Origin: CAUPWF01 sp963515125
GTDB lineage: Bacteria; Bacillota; Clostridia; Lachnospirales; Lachnospiraceae
Assembly (NCBI GenBank): GCA_052116865.1
Contig: JBQKKG010000002.1
Span: 62,001 to 126,000, forward strand
Length of the DNA: 64,000 nucleotides
Direction: 5' to 3'
The notes beneath the pieces were generated by a model. It searched no databases. It saw only the letters and a program-made list of their open reading frames with translations, and had not been told where the DNA came from. Below, piece after piece: positions 39,577-48,316 of this stretch (the stretch's first letter is position 1; each line of letters begins with the position of its first letter). Position numbers and translations under genes: made by a program.

Positions 39577-40907
39577 TCTAACCATTTCCCCTTCCACATA
39601 TAAAGAAGCATACAAATAGCACCCGTAATCCAACTAATTGGGTAAGACATAAATACATATTTAATCTGATGTGTCATTCTTAAGCTAATCAAAATCCATA
39701 CTATCCTAAGCACGCAAAGATTGGCCAAAAATATCAGCATGGGTTCTACTGTTTTTCCAGCCCCACGAATAGTACCTGATGCTATATGCATAATTGCTAA
39801 TATGAAATAGAATGGACAAAAATAATGAAGCATCTGTACTCCATAAGAAATCACTTGCTCATTGCTAGAAAAGACACTCAAAACCTGTGTATCAAACAGC
39901 AACAATAACACACCTGTACATACGGAATATATGACACCCATTCCAATGGATATCCCAATGCCCTTTTTTACGCGCTCCAACTTTCCTGCACCATAATTTT
40001 GTCCTGCAAACGTAGTTGCTGCCATGCTAAAACTTAAAACAGGCAATATATTAAATCCATCCACCTTTATGTAGGCCCCGAACCCCGCCATGGCAAAAGC
40101 TCCAAATCCATTCACACTCGATTGCACAATTACATTCGAAAAAGAAATCACTATATTTTGTATACCTGTTGGTATTCCGATTTTAATTATTTTTTGAAAG
40201 ACATCTTTGTGAATTTTTACTTCCTTCAAATATAATCTATAGCCTTCCTTGCTTTTCACTAGAAATCGAATAACTAAAATAGAAGAAATCAGCTGACTGA
40301 TATCTGTTGCAATGGCAACCCCTTCTACCCCCATATGTAAATATACAACAAATACAAAATCTAATATAATATTTGTAATTGCCGCAATTGCTAAATATAC
40401 TAAGGAACGTTTTGAATTCCCTACTGCATTTAAAATACCTGCTGCCATATTATAGATGATATTAAATAAAATCCCCCCAAAATATATCCGCAAGTACACG
40501 ATGGAATTTCCAAGCACCTCATTAGGTGTTCCCATCAAACGCAAAATAACCGGAGTCAAAATGACTCCAGCTACTGACAGTACTATACCTGCAATGAAAG
40601 AAATTGCAATGGTCGTATGTACTGCTTCTTTTAATTTTTCTTGGTTATTCGCACCGTAATATTGGGAAATTACAACTCCTGCACCCACCGATGTACCAAC
40701 TACGAATCCTATTAAAAGATTGATAATAGAACCACTCGAACCCACCGCTGCCAGCGCTTCACTCCCTATATAATTCCCAACAATAATGGAATCTACAGTG
40801 TTATATAATTGTTGAAATAAATTACCCAAAATCAAAGGGATCGCAAACATCATCAAATGCTTGGCAATGCTACCTTCTGTCATAGTTTTTGTTAGCTTAT
40901 TATTCAT
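39570..40907 (-). CDS. MATE-family multidrug/metabolite efflux transporter
   Basis: 445-residue inner-membrane protein with about 12 hydrophobic segments in two MATE halves. Motifs include PLILGNLFQQLYNTVDSIIVGNYIG and VGTSVGAGVVISQYYGA near the N-terminus, and FAGQNYGAGKLERVKKGI in the second half. Such proteins export drugs or metabolites using Na+ or H+ gradients. Its ATG overlaps the end of glyA by eight bases, so translation is probably coupled. The substrate is unknown. Confidence 0.92.
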   Translation of the reverse strand: MNNKLTKTMTEGSIAKHLMMFAIPLILGNLFQQLYNTVDSIIVGNYIGSEALAAVGSSGSIINLLIGFVVGTSVGAGVVISQYYGANNQEKLKEAVHTTIAISFIAGIVLSVAGVILTPVILRLMGTPNEVLGNSIVYLRIYFGGILFNIIYNMAAGILNAVGNSKRSLVYLAIAAITNIILDFVFVVYLHMGVEGVAIATDISQLISSILVIRFLVKSKEGYRLYLKEVKIHKDVFQKIIKIGIPTGIQNIVISFSNVIVQSSVNGFGAFAMAGFGAYIKVDGFNILPVLSFSMAATTFAGQNYGAGKLERVKKGIGISIGMGVIYSVCTGVLLLLFDTQVLSVFSSNEQVISYGVQMLHYFCPFYFILAIMHIASGTIRGAGKTVEPMLIFLANLCVLRIVWILISLRMTHQIKYVFMSYPISWITGAICMLLYMWKGKWLEK

Positions 40908-42141
40908 AAATTGGATACTTCCCGCAGATTTTTCCTACTTCCTCACGAATATAGTCTGCTTTTTCTTCAAATTCAGAAACGGTTAGCTTTATCAAATGTC
41001 CGATTACTTTCATATCGTCTTCTCGTAAGCCTCGTGTAGTCACAGCTGGTGTTCCAATACGAAGCCCACTAGTTACAAATGGGCTTTGTGGGTCATCGGG
41101 AATGGCGTTCTTATTGACAGTAATATAAACTTCATCCAATCGACGCTGCAATTCCTTTCCTGTGATATTCATATTCCTTAAGTCAATCAACATCAGATGA
41201 TTGTCTGTCCCACCACTGACTAACTCAAACCCCTCTGCTATCAAAGATTCCGCCAGTGCTTTTGCATTGCGAATGACTTGTTCTTGATATGTCCGAAACT
41301 CTGGCTTTAATGCTTCTCCAAAACAGACTGCTTTAGCTGTGATAATGTGCATCAACGGTCCGCCTTGTGTTCCAGGAAAGATTGCTTTGTTTATTGCTTT
41401 TGCATACTCTTCTTTGCATAAAATAACTCCGCCACGAGGACCACGCAATGTTTTATGAGTTGTAGTTGTAACCACATCTGCATATGGTACTGGGTTCTGA
41501 TGAAGTCCTGCTGCAACAAGTCCTGCAATGTGTGCCATATCAACAAATAAATAAGCGTCTACTTCTTTGGCTATATCCGCAAAAACATCAAATTGAATAG
41601 CCCTTGGATAAGCAGATGCTCCTGCAACAATCATTTTGGGCTTATATTTTCTTGCTAATTGGCGCACCTCCTCATAATTAATATACCCTTGTTCATCTAC
41701 ACCGTAGGGAATGAAATTATATAATATACCTGATATATTAACCGGTGAACCATGGGTAAGATGTCCTCCATTATCCAAGTTTAAACCCAGCACCGTATCT
41801 CCTGGATTCAATAATGCCATGTATACTGCAATATTTGCACTTGCACCTGAATGAGGTTGTACACATGCATGATCACAACCGAATAATTCCTTCACACGAG
41901 CAATCGCAATGTCCTCTATGACATCTACCTCTTCACATCCGCCATAGTATCGTTTTCCTGGGAACCCTTCTGCATATTTATTTGTTGGTACAGTTGCCAT
42001 AGCCATCATGACTGGTTCCGAAACTATATTCTCAGAAGCAATCAATTCCAAATTTCTTTGTTGACGTTTACTTTCTGCTATCAATGCATTTCCAACTTCT
42101 GCATCATACTGTTTGATTACCTGCATTACATCTTGTACCAT
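40900..42141 (-). CDS. glyA: Serine hydroxymethyltransferase
   Basis: 413-residue PLP enzyme interconverting serine and glycine with tetrahydrofolate. Recognisable motifs are LIASENIVSEPV near the N-terminus, YGGCEEVDVIE, HSGASANIAVYMALL, and the PLP Lys in VTTTTHKTLRGPRGG. ATG 42141 is chosen since GGAG lies seven bases upstream; the open frame extends 17 codons further without support. It is downstream of the exporter-family permease and overlaps the MATE gene. A B12- and ABC-linked operon is an unusual place for it. Confidence 0.96.
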   Translation of the reverse strand: MVQDVMQVIKQYDAEVGNALIAESKRQQRNLELIASENIVSEPVMMAMATVPTNKYAEGFPGKRYYGGCEEVDVIEDIAIARVKELFGCDHACVQPHSGASANIAVYMALLNPGDTVLGLNLDNGGHLTHGSPVNISGILYNFIPYGVDEQGYINYEEVRQLARKYKPKMIVAGASAYPRAIQFDVFADIAKEVDAYLFVDMAHIAGLVAAGLHQNPVPYADVVTTTTHKTLRGPRGGVILCKEEYAKAINKAIFPGTQGGPLMHIITAKAVCFGEALKPEFRTYQEQVIRNAKALAESLIAEGFELVSGGTDNHLMLIDLRNMNITGKELQRRLDEVYITVNKNAIPDDPQSPFVTSGLRIGTPAVTTRGLREDDMKVIGHLIKLTVSEFEEKADYIREEVGKICGKYPIYE

Positions 42142-42204
42142 AATTCTTCTCCTTTTCCAGCACGAATCAACAAGTTTCCATTTTTTTAGCATATCACATT
42201 TTTT

Positions 42205-43050
42205 TTAACTAATCAAATACAGTGCATAACCTAATACAACTCCCGTACCATACAAAATTCCTACAATCATCAAATTTTCTTTTATATTTTGATTTTCTTT
42301 ACACAATACCAAGATTCCAGTTCCAGCGCTGGTTAATAACCCTACCATCATAGGCGCTAATCCCAAAATTCCTTTCAAAAACAATTGGGTAATAAGAACA
42401 GAGACAGCGCAATTGGGAATCAATCCAATGGCAGCTGTAAAAAGAACTCCTAACATCGGGCGACTAGATACTAAATTTGTTAATTGTTCTTCTCCTACCC
42501 ACTGTACTATCAATCCAATAACCAATGATACAATTAATATAAAGCCACTCAACTTTAATGTGTGCACAATAGTAGACTTTAAAATGTGTCCATTACATGT
42601 ACATGCGTCATGCTTGCATATGCTTTTTATCTGTTTCTCATCTACCATACATTTCTTTTTCTTCTGATATATTGTATCAATTAGAAATCCTGCCAATGTT
42701 CCACTGATTACTTTTATTCCCAATATTTTTCCAATCATTGATATATCTGCACGCTCTGATATTAAAATCGGAAGCATTTCGTCTGACGTAGACAAATATA
42801 CTGAGATCAGAGTACCCAGACTAATTACCCTTGCAACATACAGATTAGACGCAACCGCTGACATTCCACACTGTGGCATCGCACCAACGAGTCCTCCTAT
42901 CAGTGGTCCAAATCGATTGGATGACTGTATCCAAGACTTGGTTCGATCGTTTGTGCAATGTTCTAAATATTCAATCATAAAATACGTTACAAATAAAAAT
43001 GGTATAAGCTTTAACGTATCAACCAACGTATCCAATAAAATTTCTAACAT
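42205..43050 (-). CDS. Putative metal-exporter-family permease (ArsP_2/DUF2899-like)
   Basis: 281-residue membrane protein with two homologous halves. Each has a Pro-Asn/Gln-Cys signature: AMPQCGMSAVASNLYVARVISLG near residue 60 and LIPNCAVSVLITQLFLKG near residue 215. The halves are joined by a cytoplasmic Cys/His-rich loop (CKHDACTCNGH) that could bind metal. This resembles the putative ten-helix heavy-metal exporter family. It lies between the oligopeptide-type binding protein and glyA on the same strand. Function assigned by family resemblance only. Confidence 0.65.
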   Translation of the reverse strand: MLEILLDTLVDTLKLIPFLFVTYFMIEYLEHCTNDRTKSWIQSSNRFGPLIGGLVGAMPQCGMSAVASNLYVARVISLGTLISVYLSTSDEMLPILISERADISMIGKILGIKVISGTLAGFLIDTIYQKKKKCMVDEKQIKSICKHDACTCNGHILKSTIVHTLKLSGFILIVSLVIGLIVQWVGEEQLTNLVSSRPMLGVLFTAAIGLIPNCAVSVLITQLFLKGILGLAPMMVGLLTSAGTGILVLCKENQNIKENLMIVGILYGTGVVLGYALYLIS

Positions 43051-43066
43051 CTGCTATACCCTCTTC

Positions 43067-44695
43067 TTATTTTTTCCGTTGATCCGCATATCTATATTCC
43101 AAAGCACCGCTTGCCGCTATTTGTCTAATTCCAGTAATCTCGGGTCGAATTAAATTACAACTTTTCATTGCATAAAGAGGAATGATATAGAATTCTTCCC
43201 CTACTGCTTTATATTCCGCCTGATGCATTAATTCATTCCGTTTCACCGTATCCTTTTCCACATCAGATGCTGCAACAATAGCATCGTATTGTGCATCTTG
43301 AATTCCACTGCAATTGTAAGTACTATTGGAAAGTAACATAGATAGGTAGGTATATGGATCTGCAAAATCTGCTGTCCAATTCATTCGGCATAGCTCAAAT
43401 TCTCCTGCTCTTCGTTCCGAATAATTAACTTGTAATTCTTGAGCCTTTAGCTTAATCTGAATTCCCAAATTCTTTGCTAATTGTTCTTGAATTACTTGCG
43501 CTGTGTCAGAATCCATTTCCAAGGTCGGATAATTATAAGTTAGGACAGGAAATCCTTCCCCGTCTTTATATCCAGCCTGTGCTAATAATGACTTTGCTTC
43601 TTTCAGATTCTCCTCAAATGGCTTCTGAGACTCCTCTACAAAGTAGTTCCCGGTTTCTTTATTCTTCATATATTTTGCAATAAAATTTACCGTCGGCTCC
43701 GTATCTTTTCCTACGATCTGACAAAGCTCTTCTCGATTAATCGCTAAATTAATTGCCTTTCGAACCCTCACATCATCTAGTGGCTTTACATTTAAATTCG
43801 GATAAATATATCTCGTTGCAATAGTATCCGTTATGACCAAGTCTTTCTGCCCTTCGTATTGATCCATAATAGTACCTGGCAGTGCCGGGGCTACATCTAC
43901 CTCCCCCGTCTCATATGCATTGGCCATGGACTGCTGATCTGCAAAAAAGCGATAAGTAATTCGGTCTAGATGAACCTTCTTCGCATTCCAATAATACGGA
44001 TTTTTTTCTAATATAAAATACTGCTCCGGTACATATTCAGCCAAATAGAATGGTCCATTTGCCACACTTGTACTTGGATTTTTATCCCAGCCACTTCCTA
44101 CCTCATCTGCATAAGTCACACAGGATGGAGTATACACTGGAAGTCTCAACAAATCTAAAAAGTACACGCAAGGTGTGGAAAGCGTGAATTCTAGCGTAGC
44201 ATCATCCTTAGCTACTACGCCCAATTCATCCATTGATTTCTCTCCATTGTAGATCGCTTCCGCATTTGCAATTGGAAATAAATAATTAGCATATCCATTG
44301 CCACTTGCTGGATCTAAGGCACGATGAATGGTATTCAAAAAGTCATCCGCAATTACCGGTGTACCATCTGACCACTTTGCATCTTCTCTAAGGTGGAACG
44401 TCCAGATTGTAGCATCCTCATTGACTTCATATGATGTCGCCGCTCTATATTCTATGGTTCCATCTTCACGAAAAGTTAGTAATTCATCTAATGCAGATAC
44501 GGAATATGCAAGATAAGTAATTGCAATCATACCACTGGGATCCAAAGAACCTGTCTCACTATTTGTAGCAACTACAATCTCTTTTTTTTGTTCTTTTTTT
44601 TCTTCGCTTTTACTACATCCACTGATACTGATACCTCCTATCAATGTAACACTAAGTAGAATAGATATGAATCGTTTCTGATATTTTTGCCTCAT
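43067..44695 (-). CDS. Oligopeptide-type substrate-binding lipoprotein (OppA-like)
   Basis: 542-residue SBP_bac_5-family protein with a signal peptide and lipobox GISISGC, lipid Cys near residue 27, followed by a Glu/Lys linker. It includes TIWTFHLREDAKWSDGTPV and MNWTADFADPYTYLSMLL, the second typical of OppA-like peptide binders. GAGGAG precedes the start. It belongs to the ABC system encoded just upstream and is the last component. Peptides are the default ligand; linkage to cobalamin genes leaves room for a tetrapyrrole precursor. Confidence 0.9.
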   Translation of the reverse strand: MRQKYQKRFISILLSVTLIGGISISGCSKSEEKKEQKKEIVVATNSETGSLDPSGMIAITYLAYSVSALDELLTFREDGTIEYRAATSYEVNEDATIWTFHLREDAKWSDGTPVIADDFLNTIHRALDPASGNGYANYLFPIANAEAIYNGEKSMDELGVVAKDDATLEFTLSTPCVYFLDLLRLPVYTPSCVTYADEVGSGWDKNPSTSVANGPFYLAEYVPEQYFILEKNPYYWNAKKVHLDRITYRFFADQQSMANAYETGEVDVAPALPGTIMDQYEGQKDLVITDTIATRYIYPNLNVKPLDDVRVRKAINLAINREELCQIVGKDTEPTVNFIAKYMKNKETGNYFVEESQKPFEENLKEAKSLLAQAGYKDGEGFPVLTYNYPTLEMDSDTAQVIQEQLAKNLGIQIKLKAQELQVNYSERRAGEFELCRMNWTADFADPYTYLSMLLSNSTYNCSGIQDAQYDAIVAASDVEKDTVKRNELMHQAEYKAVGEEFYIIPLYAMKSCNLIRPEITGIRQIAASGALEYRYADQRKK

Positions 44696-44727
44696 TTTTC
44701 TCCTCGCCTTTCTCCTTGATTGACCTT

Positions 44728-46497
44728 TTAGATTTGGGAAGCCATACGATATTTTTTATCACGTCCCTTTAACCTCTTTTCGGAATACAAATGACATGAA
44801 ATACTTCTCTCTCCATAAGAATAGGTGCCTGGCTTTTCCCAAAAACATTCCTCTAATGCATATCTACACTGCTTACAAAATAGGCAACACTCCTGCTCTT
44901 GCACACCTTCTCGTTCTTCTCCTTGCAATAGAATTCTTGTACGCCTTCTTGCTAATTTTGGATCTGCGATAGGTGCAGCAGATAATAGAGCTTTTGTGTA
45001 TGGATGCCATGGATCCTCACAGATTTCTTTGGTTTTTCCCATCTCTACCAAATCCCCCAAATACATAATCCCAACCCTGTCGCTATAATTTTTTATCAAT
45101 TCTATATCATGCGCAATCAAAAGAAACGACAAGGACTTTTTTTTCTGTAATGTTCCTAATAATTCCATGATCTGTTCTCTTATTGCAATATCAAGAGCCG
45201 ATGTAGGTTCATCGCAGACAAGCAATTCCGGCTCTACAATCAAAGCTCGCGCAATTCCGATTCGTTGGCGTTCCCCTCCAGAGCATTCCTTCGGATATCT
45301 AGATAAATATTCTTGCTTTAGCCCAACAGCTGCTAGCATGGATTTTACTTTTTCATTTCTAGTATCCGCATCATATAATCTATGAATAATGAGTGGCTCC
45401 TTCACAATCTGTTCCACTGTCATTCTCGGATTCAAGGAAGCGTATGGATCTTGAAATATCATCTGTATTTTCTTACGGTATGGCTTCCACTGTCTATGAT
45501 TTAACGTATCAAGTGCTGTCCCCTCATACAAAATATGTCCACAATCTGGGGACCCTATTCCCATCATCATGCGTGCAAGAGTTGTCTTTCCAGACCCACT
45601 TTCCCCAACCAAGCCAAAAGATTCTCCTTTTTGTATCGTGAAACTTATCCTGTCTAATACCTTAGTACTATAATGTTTTGATATATTTTGGACTTGCAAT
45701 AGCGTACTTTTCTTTTCATTCTTTTCCTGTGACTGTAGCCTTTTACATTTATGCCCTAGTAATTGTTTGGTATATTTCTGCTCCGGATGATAAAAAATAT
45801 CTTCTACACTCCCAGACTCTATAATGGTTCCCTCATTCATAATCAGTACCCGTTTACACAAGGAAGCCACTACTCCCAAATCATGGCTTATCAGTAAAAT
45901 AGAAACTCCCGTATCTACTGCAATCCGCTTCATTAATTCTAAAATTCCTGCTTGTACGGTAACATCCAGTGCTGTAGTCGGTTCATCCGCTATGATGAGT
46001 TTCGGTTCACAAGCTAACGCAATTGCAATGACCACACGTTGTCGCATTCCCCCTGATAATTCAAAAGGATATTGCTCTAATCGAAGTTCTGGATGATTGA
46101 TTCCAACCTGCTCAAGTAACTCTATTGTTCGTTCCTTCGCCACCTGCTTTTGGCAGCCGGTATGTAGCATCACCGTTTCTAATATTTGCTTTCCTATCGT
46201 CATAGTTGGATTCAAACACGTAAAGGAATTTTGAAAAATCATAGCGATTCCTTTTGGTACATCTCGTCCATTGTATTCTCTTCCATCAAATATCACGGAA
46301 CCTGATAGTTCCACCCTGTCCGTCTCCAATAATCCCATAAGGGATAACATACTGACACTTTTTCCTGATCCTGATTCCCCTACTAGACCTAAAATTTCCC
46401 CTGTTTCCACAAAAAACGTTAGATTCTTTACCACTTTCTTTTTTTCTTGCTTGGATAGAATATTTACTTTCCAATTCTTTACTTCTAATAATTTCAT
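44728..46497 (-). CDS. Peptide-type ABC transporter, fused OppD-OppF double ATPase
   Basis: 589-residue protein with two complete ATPase domains. The first has Walker A GESGSGKS near residue 40, signature LSGGMRQRVVIAIAL and Walker B LIIADEPTTALD. The second, from about residue 275, has GESGSGKTT, CSGGERQRIGIARAL and LLVCDEPTSALD, and a C-terminal Cys-rich end (ECCLFCKQCRYALEECF). ATG 46497 is preferred over TTG 46503 by ribosome binding site spacing. The fusion contrasts with the two separate ATPases of the first ABC system in this window. Confidence 0.92.
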   Translation of the reverse strand: MKLLEVKNWKVNILSKQEKKKVVKNLTFFVETGEILGLVGESGSGKSVSMLSLMGLLETDRVELSGSVIFDGREYNGRDVPKGIAMIFQNSFTCLNPTMTIGKQILETVMLHTGCQKQVAKERTIELLEQVGINHPELRLEQYPFELSGGMRQRVVIAIALACEPKLIIADEPTTALDVTVQAGILELMKRIAVDTGVSILLISHDLGVVASLCKRVLIMNEGTIIESGSVEDIFYHPEQKYTKQLLGHKCKRLQSQEKNEKKSTLLQVQNISKHYSTKVLDRISFTIQKGESFGLVGESGSGKTTLARMMMGIGSPDCGHILYEGTALDTLNHRQWKPYRKKIQMIFQDPYASLNPRMTVEQIVKEPLIIHRLYDADTRNEKVKSMLAAVGLKQEYLSRYPKECSGGERQRIGIARALIVEPELLVCDEPTSALDIAIREQIMELLGTLQKKKSLSFLLIAHDIELIKNYSDRVGIMYLGDLVEMGKTKEICEDPWHPYTKALLSAAPIADPKLARRRTRILLQGEEREGVQEQECCLFCKQCRYALEECFWEKPGTYSYGERSISCHLYSEKRLKGRDKKYRMASQI

Positions 46498-46535
46498 ATG
46501 CAACCTTCTATTCCATTTCTGCCATTGATAATTCT

Positions 46536-47396
46536 TTAGATCTTATTTTTCCCGTAAGACATCTGTTGTTCCACCCCATGACCAATCAGATTTAATCCTA
46601 TGATTAGTACACACAACACGACCATGGGATATATCAGCTGCATAGGATATACCTGGATCTGACTCCGTGCCTCCTGAATCAAGGTTCCAAGACTAGCCAT
46701 GGGGGCAGAGATTCCAACACCAACAAAGCTCAAAAAAGACTCCGTAAATATAGCAGTTGGAATCATAAAAGTAGTATTAATAATAATTGGCCCAGAAGCA
46801 TTTACCAATAAATGCTTCCACAAGATACGAATGCTCCCTGCTCCACTCACCTTCGCTGCCAGACAAAATTCCATCTCCTTTAACCGTAATACTTCTCCTC
46901 TCACAACACGTGCCAACGGAATCCAACCAGCTATACAAATTCCCCCAATAATACTCCAGGGTGTAGCTCCCCATATCAATATAATAAATATAACATATAA
47001 CATAGAAGGAATGGACACCATCATATCACAGAGTTGCATTATAATTGTATCTGCTCTTCCCCCTGCATAACCAGCGGAACTTCCTACGATGCATCCTATC
47101 ATAAAATTAATAACCGTGCTTAATCCCCCAACTATCATGCTAATTCTTGCACCAAACCACACACGCACAAAAAGATCACGCCCAAATTTGTCTGTTCCAA
47201 ATATATGTTCCATAGACGTAGATAAATTTTGCATACTCACGTGTTGTTCTGAATAAGAATATTTGGAAACTATTGGAACAACAATCGCACATAAAACAAA
47301 TACTATTACAATAGCTTCACCAACCATCAGAGATTTCTTTGTTTTCCATCTATCCTTCCATCGAAGATACATCCTTTTTAATCTGTATTTCTTCAT
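46536..47396 (-). CDS. Peptide-type ABC transporter permease, OppC/DppC-like
   Basis: 286-residue permease with the N-terminal OppC helix, HIFGTDKFGRDLFVRVWFGARISM and the EAA-type loop near EMEFCLAAKVSGAGSIRILWKHLLVN. ATG 47396 is chosen because it overlaps the stop of the upstream permease as ATGA; the longer frame would overlap that gene by 46 bases. It is followed after about 38 bases by the double ATPase. Confidence 0.9.
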   Translation of the reverse strand: MKKYRLKRMYLRWKDRWKTKKSLMVGEAIVIVFVLCAIVVPIVSKYSYSEQHVSMQNLSTSMEHIFGTDKFGRDLFVRVWFGARISMIVGGLSTVINFMIGCIVGSSAGYAGGRADTIIMQLCDMMVSIPSMLYVIFIILIWGATPWSIIGGICIAGWIPLARVVRGEVLRLKEMEFCLAAKVSGAGSIRILWKHLLVNASGPIIINTTFMIPTAIFTESFLSFVGVGISAPMASLGTLIQEARSQIQVYPMQLIYPMVVLCVLIIGLNLIGHGVEQQMSYGKNKI

Positions 47397-48316
47397 AGTA
47401 CCATACCTCGCTTCGTTCTCGGATCCATACATGCACATATAATATCAATCGTAAGATTCACAAGAATAACGATCGTACCCATAAAGATAGTCAGCCCCAT
47501 AATCATTGTATAATCACGATTCGAAATAGCGCTAACAAACTCTCTACCAAGACCAGGAATGGTAAAAATACTTTCTACGACAAAGCTTCCCGTTAGTAAA
47601 AATGCAATCATTGGACCCATGGCATTTAATACCGGTATCATAGCATTTTTAAACAAGTGTCTTCTAACAATCAAATGCCATGGCATTTGTTTTGCCCTGG
47701 CCATTCGTATATAGTCTTGATTCATATGTTCTAAAAAGGAATTGCTTGTATACCGAGTAATGACTGACGCCGGATAAATCATCAGCGATAGAACAGGCAA
47801 GATATAATGAAATGGTGTACTGACTCCAGCAATAGGAAGCCATTTGAAACCTACTCCAAATATAAGTAACAACAATAATGCTATGACAAAATTAGGAATT
47901 CCAACTCCAAGGGTTGTAACCAAAAGTATGCCACTTCTTACTGCATGAGATTTGGTCGTTGCTTGCCAAATGCCAAGGCTAATCCCAAGCAAACATGCAG
48001 ATACGAAGGCGAGTGCTCCGATAGTAAGTGTGATAGGCAATGCCCTTCCAATTACATCATTCACAGAAACACCAGGCTTTTTATACGATATTCCCATATC
48101 TCCTTGCACCAAATGACGCAAATAAGTAATATATTGTACTGGCAAAGGTTCTGTCAGCCCATATTCCTTTTCCATTGCATGAAGTACCGTGTCTGATATC
48201 TCATTACTTTGGAACGGATTCCCTGGCATACATCTTGTCAATAAAAAAGTAATGGTAATTAGAATTACGATTGTCCCTACTCCTGCTATCATTCTTTTTG
48301 CAATGTATTTTCCCAT
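47393..48316 (-). CDS. Peptide-type ABC transporter permease, OppB/DppB-like
   Basis: 307-residue permease with N-terminal helix (AGVGTIVILITITFLLT), the family VVESIFTIPGLGREFVSAI stretch and a MDPRTK-type C-terminus. Its start lies inside the last 28 bases of the cobA-hemD gene in another frame, with GAGAGGATG just before it. This ties transporter translation to the cobalamin operon. See findings on whether it serves that pathway. Confidence 0.9.
   Translation of the reverse strand: MGKYIAKRMIAGVGTIVILITITFLLTRCMPGNPFQSNEISDTVLHAMEKEYGLTEPLPVQYITYLRHLVQGDMGISYKKPGVSVNDVIGRALPITLTIGALAFVSACLLGISLGIWQATTKSHAVRSGILLVTTLGVGIPNFVIALLLLLIFGVGFKWLPIAGVSTPFHYILPVLSLMIYPASVITRYTSNSFLEHMNQDYIRMARAKQMPWHLIVRRHLFKNAMIPVLNAMGPMIAFLLTGSFVVESIFTIPGLGREFVSAISNRDYTMIMGLTIFMGTIVILVNLTIDIICACMDPRTKRGMVL

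Noticed and set aside
42205..48316. Second ABC system as a Nik-type nickel/cobalt importer
   Set aside because: The binding protein has OppA-like peptide motifs and the double ATPase is of DppD-DppF type; nothing specific to nickel was seen.
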